This document shows positions 6,136-8,987 of a DNA stretch of 8,987 nt, piece by piece. Numbering within the stretch: position 1 is the stretch's first letter; every line of letters begins with the position of its first letter. This stretch comes from Corynebacterium sp. (GTDB lineage Bacteria > Actinomycetota > Actinomycetes > Mycobacteriales > Mycobacteriaceae). The position numbers and the translations under genes were made by a program. The stretch is from NCBI RefSeq assembly GCF_030826625.1, contig NZ_JAPJNQ010000087.1, forward strand, positions 1-8,987. The letters run 5' to 3'. A model generated the notes under the pieces. That model did not search any database. It had not been told where the DNA came from and was given only the letters and a program-made list of their open reading frames with translations.

Positions 6136-6885
6136 TTAGCGTGAGTGATTGCCGTACATCCGCGCAGAAATCTCTCGCGCACTCCCCTGCAAAAGGTGGC
6201 ACAACTCGGAAAATTGCTCCTCCGACAAACTATTGACTGGATAGGTCACCGCCAGCGCCGCCGCTGGCCGTTGCAAATGATCCAACACAGCGACGGCAAC
6301 GCTGGCTTGTCCCCGACTGACCTCTTCTACCTCCACGTCGAAGCCGCGCTGGCGCACGTCGGCCAGGTGTTTTTGGAACCCACCCCAGCCTTCTGTCGCA
6401 TCGGAGGCCGAATACACCGCGCGATATTCCGTTTCCGGCAAATGTGCGAGCATCGCCCGGCCAGAGGCCGTGCCCACCGCTGGCAACCGCACCCCCACTT
6501 GGCTGATTAACGATACCGCCCGGGCCGCACGTGTTTCTTGCAGATACACGATTTCGGTGGCCGACAAGCGGGATAAGTGCCCCGATCCGCCCGCGAAACT
6601 GGCAATCTTCTCCAGATGCTTATGGCTCAGCCGCACCAAAGGTTGCTGAGTGGTATAGGCACTGGCCATGGAATAGGCGGCAAGCCCGAGACCATAGGTG
6701 CGCTCACCGGCGAGATGGACGACAAAGCCGGCCTCGACCATTTCTGCGAGCAGGTGATAGGTGGTAGAGCGCGGAATGCCAAGTTCCCGATGGATGCGGG
6801 CTGCTGAAATCGGCACGTCGATCGTTGAGAGGAGCCGCAAAATATCTAGAGTGTGTCGGGCAGCCGGGACCTGCGGAGAATTCAT
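6136..6885 (-). CDS. hutR: IclR-family transcriptional regulator, probable HutR
   Basis: This 249-residue protein has the IclR layout. An N-terminal winged helix-turn-helix spans about residues 6-65, with the recognition region ISAARIHRELGIPRSTTYHLL at 26-46. A linker leads to a C-terminal effector domain (about 70-245) containing the family-like GSGHLSRLSATEIVYLQ and PAVGTASGRAMLAHLP stretches. It is cytoplasmic and should bind DNA as a dimer or tetramer. Its position beside hutU, in a probably corynebacterial genome where HutR is of this family, makes a histidine-pathway regulator the best inference; urocanate or histidine would be the likely effector. The ATG at 6885 lies 23 nt after the yjiH-like stop with no clear Shine-Dalgarno sequence, but an internal start would cut the DNA-binding domain. 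Cotranscription with the YjiH gene is likely. Whether it activates or represses is not known from the sequence. Confidence 0.9.
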   Translation of the reverse strand: MNSPQVPAARHTLDILRLLSTIDVPISAARIHRELGIPRSTTYHLLAEMVEAGFVVHLAGERTYGLGLAAYSMASAYTTQQPLVRLSHKHLEKIASFAGGSGHLSRLSATEIVYLQETRAARAVSLISQVGVRLPAVGTASGRAMLAHLPETEYRAVYSASDATEGWGGFQKHLADVRQRGFDVEVEEVSRGQASVAVAVLDHLQRPAAALAVTYPVNSLSEEQFSELCHLLQGSAREISARMYGNHSR

Positions 6886-6908
6886 GATTTTCAGACTAAC
6901 GAATGGTG

Positions 6909-8267
6909 CTACAACAACAAATGCGCAATCGGGGTGGCAATCAAGATCGTCAGCACCACGCGCTCAAACCAGATGATCACGATAGAAGTCAGGGAAATCG
7001 GGATACGGGTAGCCATGATGCACGGAATAAGCGCGGAGAAGAAAATAATCATCGAGATAGATACCACGCCGACAACGAACTTCGCCACCAGATCTTCTGC
7101 GCCTGCCATGCTGGCTGCTGGAAGGAACATTTCTGCAATACCAGTGGCCATCGCCTGGCTGGAATCCATGGTTTCTGGCAGACGCACGATCCAGGCAAAG
7201 GGATAGAACAAATAACCGATCCACTCGAATACCGGGGTGAAGCGTTCCAACAAAATGCCACCCAGGCCCACCGACAAGATCGAAGGCACGATGGCACCAG
7301 CCATCTTGATACCGTCGACGAAGCTGTCGACGACAGCACGCCACAGACTTGGTGCATTTTCTAGTGTGTACAGCGCTTCATGCCACGCGGCTTTGAAACG
7401 GCTACCGGTCACTGCACTTTCTGGTTCCGGAGTCGCGCCCTCGTGATAGTCATCTGGAATACGGGACAACGGCGGGATGCGCACGGTTATCGCAGTGACC
7501 AGGAAGGTAACAACCAGCGTGGTGAAAAAGAACGTCGTCCACATCTCCATTAGATCCAACGCATTAGCGACGATGACCATGAACGCAGCGGAGACCGTCG
7601 AAAAGCCGGTGGCGATGATGGCTGCTTCTTTCGCGGTATATCCACCGCGCTGGTAAACGCGATCTGTGATCAAGATGCCTAACGAATACGAGCCGACGAA
7701 GGAGGCGACGGCGTCGATAGCCGAACGACCCGGGGTTTTCCACAGCGGTCGCATCACCGGCTGCATGAGCACACCGATAAATTCCAAGAAGCCATAACTG
7801 ACCAGCAGCGCAAGGAACGCCGAACCGATCGGGACGATCAGACCGACCGGGGTGGCGATCTTCTCCCATAAAAACGGCACCAGGTCTTCTTCACCGAGCA
7901 CCCATGGCAACGCATCCAATACCGCGAGCAGAGCGATGATAAAGCCGATGACATTCGTGACGACAAAAATCGCCGACAGCGTGCCCTCTTTCCAGTTCTG
8001 GTTATAGATGGAGCGCACAGCACCAAAACCTGCCAGAGCCAAGATGATCCACGGCACCAGCCCCGGCACACCATCGCGGACAATGGTGACCATGTGGTCG
8101 AGCGGGATCGAGCTTTTGTCTTGATAGGTCAGTGGGAAGAAAAAGACGAACGCACCAATGGCGCTGTAAACAAACAATCGCCAGATATGCTTCGGGATTG
8201 GCGGGTCGGTATGGCCGACGCTCGGCACGTTGGTGACATGCTTCGGTTCTGGAATGGTCGGAGACAC
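6909..8267 (-). CDS. YjiH-family membrane protein with Gate (nucleoside-recognition) domains
   Basis: This 452-residue multi-pass membrane protein has about ten hydrophobic segments, roughly at 29-46, 70-88, 97-119, 142-168, 188-203, 217-238, 243-262, 322-342, 347-362, 395-415 and 427-450. The two Gate-like halves are seen around 147-235 (SFVGSYSLGILITDRVYQRG near 189-208) and 322-420 (LPETMDSSQAMATGIAEMFL at 363-382), joined by a charged loop (263-320). This arrangement is typical of YjiH proteins, whose transport substrate has not been established to my knowledge; in E. coli yjiG-yjiH sit beside the isoaspartyl dipeptidase gene iadA. Translation starts at GTG (8265-8267) with AAGGGGA 6 nt upstream. 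The gene is 23 nt from hutR and likely shares its transcript, so a role in moving histidine, urocanate or a related compound is inferred. Nothing in the sequence proves the substrate. Confidence 0.88.
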   Translation of the reverse strand: MSPTIPEPKHVTNVPSVGHTDPPIPKHIWRLFVYSAIGAFVFFFPLTYQDKSSIPLDHMVTIVRDGVPGLVPWIILALAGFGAVRSIYNQNWKEGTLSAIFVVTNVIGFIIALLAVLDALPWVLGEEDLVPFLWEKIATPVGLIVPIGSAFLALLVSYGFLEFIGVLMQPVMRPLWKTPGRSAIDAVASFVGSYSLGILITDRVYQRGGYTAKEAAIIATGFSTVSAAFMVIVANALDLMEMWTTFFFTTLVVTFLVTAITVRIPPLSRIPDDYHEGATPEPESAVTGSRFKAAWHEALYTLENAPSLWRAVVDSFVDGIKMAGAIVPSILSVGLGGILLERFTPVFEWIGYLFYPFAWIVRLPETMDSSQAMATGIAEMFLPAASMAGAEDLVAKFVVGVVSISMIIFFSALIPCIMATRIPISLTSIVIIWFERVVLTILIATPIAHLLL

Positions 8268-8287
8268 GGCTATTCCCCTTTGCTCTA

Positions 8288-8306
8288 CAGCTGGACTCAG
8301 CAGCTG
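8288..8306 (-). promoter_or_regulatory. CAGCTG-N7-CAGCTG repeat in the yjiH-like leader
   Basis: Two CAGCTG hexamers are separated by 7 nt. Because each is self-complementary, they form both a direct repeat and a 6-bp hairpin. The hairpin would end about 20 nt before the GTG start, just upstream of the ribosome binding site. It may act in the leader RNA or bind a protein, or be chance. Confidence 0.3.
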
Positions 8307-8391
8307 GTTGCTCGTTACTACGCATTCACTGTTTCCGCATCACATACCGACGGTCGTGCGAGATGGATCAACGGAATGAGTGATACCGATA

Positions 8392-8421
8392 ACATTAGGT
8401 TTTGTTGAACAGTGTGAGCAA
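8392..8421 (-). promoter_or_regulatory. Tentative promoter of the yjiH-hutR unit
   Basis: The minus strand offers TTGCTC (8416-8421) and TAATGT (8392-8397) separated by 18 bp. Both hexamers are weak. The predicted start near 8385 would leave a leader of about 118 nt and would place the HutR-like site about 63 nt upstream, the same geometry as at hutU. Other weak -10 candidates exist nearby (for example TATGTG near 8340-8346), so the position is uncertain. Confidence 0.3.
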
Positions 8422-8441
8422 GACAATAAAAAGGGCGCAAG

Positions 8442-8455
8442 TCTGGGATCACAGA
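8442..8455 (-). promoter_or_regulatory. Putative HutR binding site upstream of the yjiH-hutR unit
   Basis: The minus strand reads TCTGTGATCCCAGA, a near-perfect palindrome (6 of 7 base pairs symmetric). It matches 12 of 14 positions of the HutR motif TCTGwwATwCCAGA as I recall it from C. resistens. It overlaps the stop codon of the upstream MFS gene (8449-8451), so part of it is coding. The location upstream of the operon that contains hutR suggests autoregulation and coordinated control of the YjiH transporter. Confidence 0.55.
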
Positions 8456-8987
8456 TTTTCGGGGTCTACGGCGTCGTCGCCACTGTTATCGCCGTCCGGT
8501 TCCTCATTACGCATCGCACGCACCTCCCTAGACCCAGCCAGCAATAGCCAGCCCACAAACCCAGTCCCAATAACAACGGCCGCAAACCAGAAACGAGTAC
8601 CAGATTCCACCATGGTGCCCGCAAGTGTCGGCACAGCGACGCTGATAGCACTGCTAACCACGATAAAAATCGCCATTACACGCCCCTGTAAATCCTGCGG
8701 CGTGACAGCAAAAACGTGGCCAAACAGGGCTGCATTTAATGCCGGCGATGGGAGCATACAAGCCAGGCTCACCACCAGCATGACCCAGGGGCTGGCAGCC
8801 AAGAACAAAAACCCAGCGAAGAAGATCAGCATGCTACCTAGGCCAATAACAACCAGCGAACCTGGCGTATATCGGTCCGTAAGCCACGGAACCAAAGCAC
8901 TGCCGAGCAACGAACTGATGCTGAAGCCTGCCATCACCAAACCGATAAGCCAGCCCGGTTCGCCCGCATCCGAAAGATAAAACGTGG
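8449..8987 (-). CDS. MFS transporter, EntS/MFS_3-like efflux permease (C-terminal part)
   Basis: The open frame runs from the window edge to a TGA (8449-8451), giving 178 visible residues; the true start lies outside. About five hydrophobic helices are visible (fragment residues about 12-33, 42-65, 68-95, 105-130 and 135-155). They match the C-terminal half of a 12-helix major facilitator protein. LTDRYTPGS after the first helix is a degenerate motif A loop, and PQDLQGRVMAIFIV is typical of EntS-like multidrug or siderophore exporters. The C-terminal tail is strongly acidic (EEPDGDNSGDDAVDPENL) and probably cytoplasmic. A TTG at 8940 could be taken as a start, but the frame and the hydrophobic segment continue upstream, so that would truncate a helix. 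The substrate is unknown. It is codirectional with the yjiH-like gene but 181 nt away, so separate transcription is likely. Confidence 0.88.
   Translation of the reverse strand, partial: TFYLSDAGEPGWLIGLVMAGFSISSLLGSALVPWLTDRYTPGSLVVIGLGSMLIFFAGFLFLAASPWVMLVVSLACMLPSPALNAALFGHVFAVTPQDLQGRVMAIFIVVSSAISVAVPTLAGTMVESGTRFWFAAVVIGTGFVGWLLLAGSREVRAMRNEEPDGDNSGDDAVDPENL

Noticed and set aside
7453..7466. HutR-like sequence TCTGGAATACGGGA inside the yjiH-like gene
   Set aside because: Matches about 11 of 14 positions but is deep in coding sequence, not near a promoter, and lacks the symmetric second arm.
8426..8436. CCCTTTTTATT on the minus strand as an intrinsic terminator of the MFS gene
   Set aside because: No adjacent GC-rich stem; the only nearby repeat is the short TCTG/CAGA palindrome, better explained as a regulator site.
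8449..8940. MFS protein as a complete small protein starting at TTG 8940
   Set aside because: The same frame continues without a stop to the window edge and encodes the first part of a membrane helix, so the gene is truncated by the window, not short.

Overview
The window comes from a moderately GC-rich actinobacterium, most likely a Corynebacterium or close relative. The evidence is the oligopeptide permease laid out as oppB-oppC-oppD(fused)-oppA, as in mycobacteria and corynebacteria, an IclR-type regulator next to urocanase (the corynebacterial HutR arrangement), and TANANT-like -10 elements. All recognised genes lie on the minus strand, so they are transcribed from high to low coordinates. 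I see no mobile element, tRNA, rRNA or CRISPR array.

In transcription order: (i) 8987-8449 is the 3' part of an MFS efflux-type transporter gene that runs off the window. (ii) 8448-8268 is a 181-nt regulatory gap before the next gene; a 14-bp palindromic site resembling the HutR motif overlaps the MFS stop codon at its upstream edge. (iii) 8267-6909 is a YjiH-family Gate-domain membrane protein, followed after 23 nt by an IclR-family regulator (6885-6136, probably HutR). (iv) 6135-6023 carries a second HutR-like site, a 15-bp palindrome and a probable promoter. (v) 6022-4343 is hutU, urocanate hydratase. (vi) 4342-4053 holds a stem-loop on the hutU stop codon, a long rod-like hairpin that probably ends hutU transcription, and the promoter region of the next operon with two palindromes. 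(vii) 4052-230 is the tightly packed oppB-oppC-oppD operon. (viii) After 108 nt with its own perfect TATAAT box, the signal-peptide start of a probable substrate-binding protein (OppA) runs off the left edge.

Functionally the window has two modules. The first is a piece of histidine catabolism: HutU performs the second step (urocanate to 4-imidazolone-5-propionate), HutR probably senses a pathway compound, and the YjiH protein is a plausible but unproven uptake or efflux partner. hutH, hutI and hutG are not in the window. The second is a peptide importer: OppB and OppC form the membrane channel, the double ATPase OppD powers it and carries a four-cysteine cluster domain, and the secreted binding protein supplies substrate.

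No wholly new system is evident. The most useful observations are a putative two-site HutR regulon with matching promoter geometry, the YjiH protein as a candidate transporter in a hut locus, and the structured RNA downstream of hutU.
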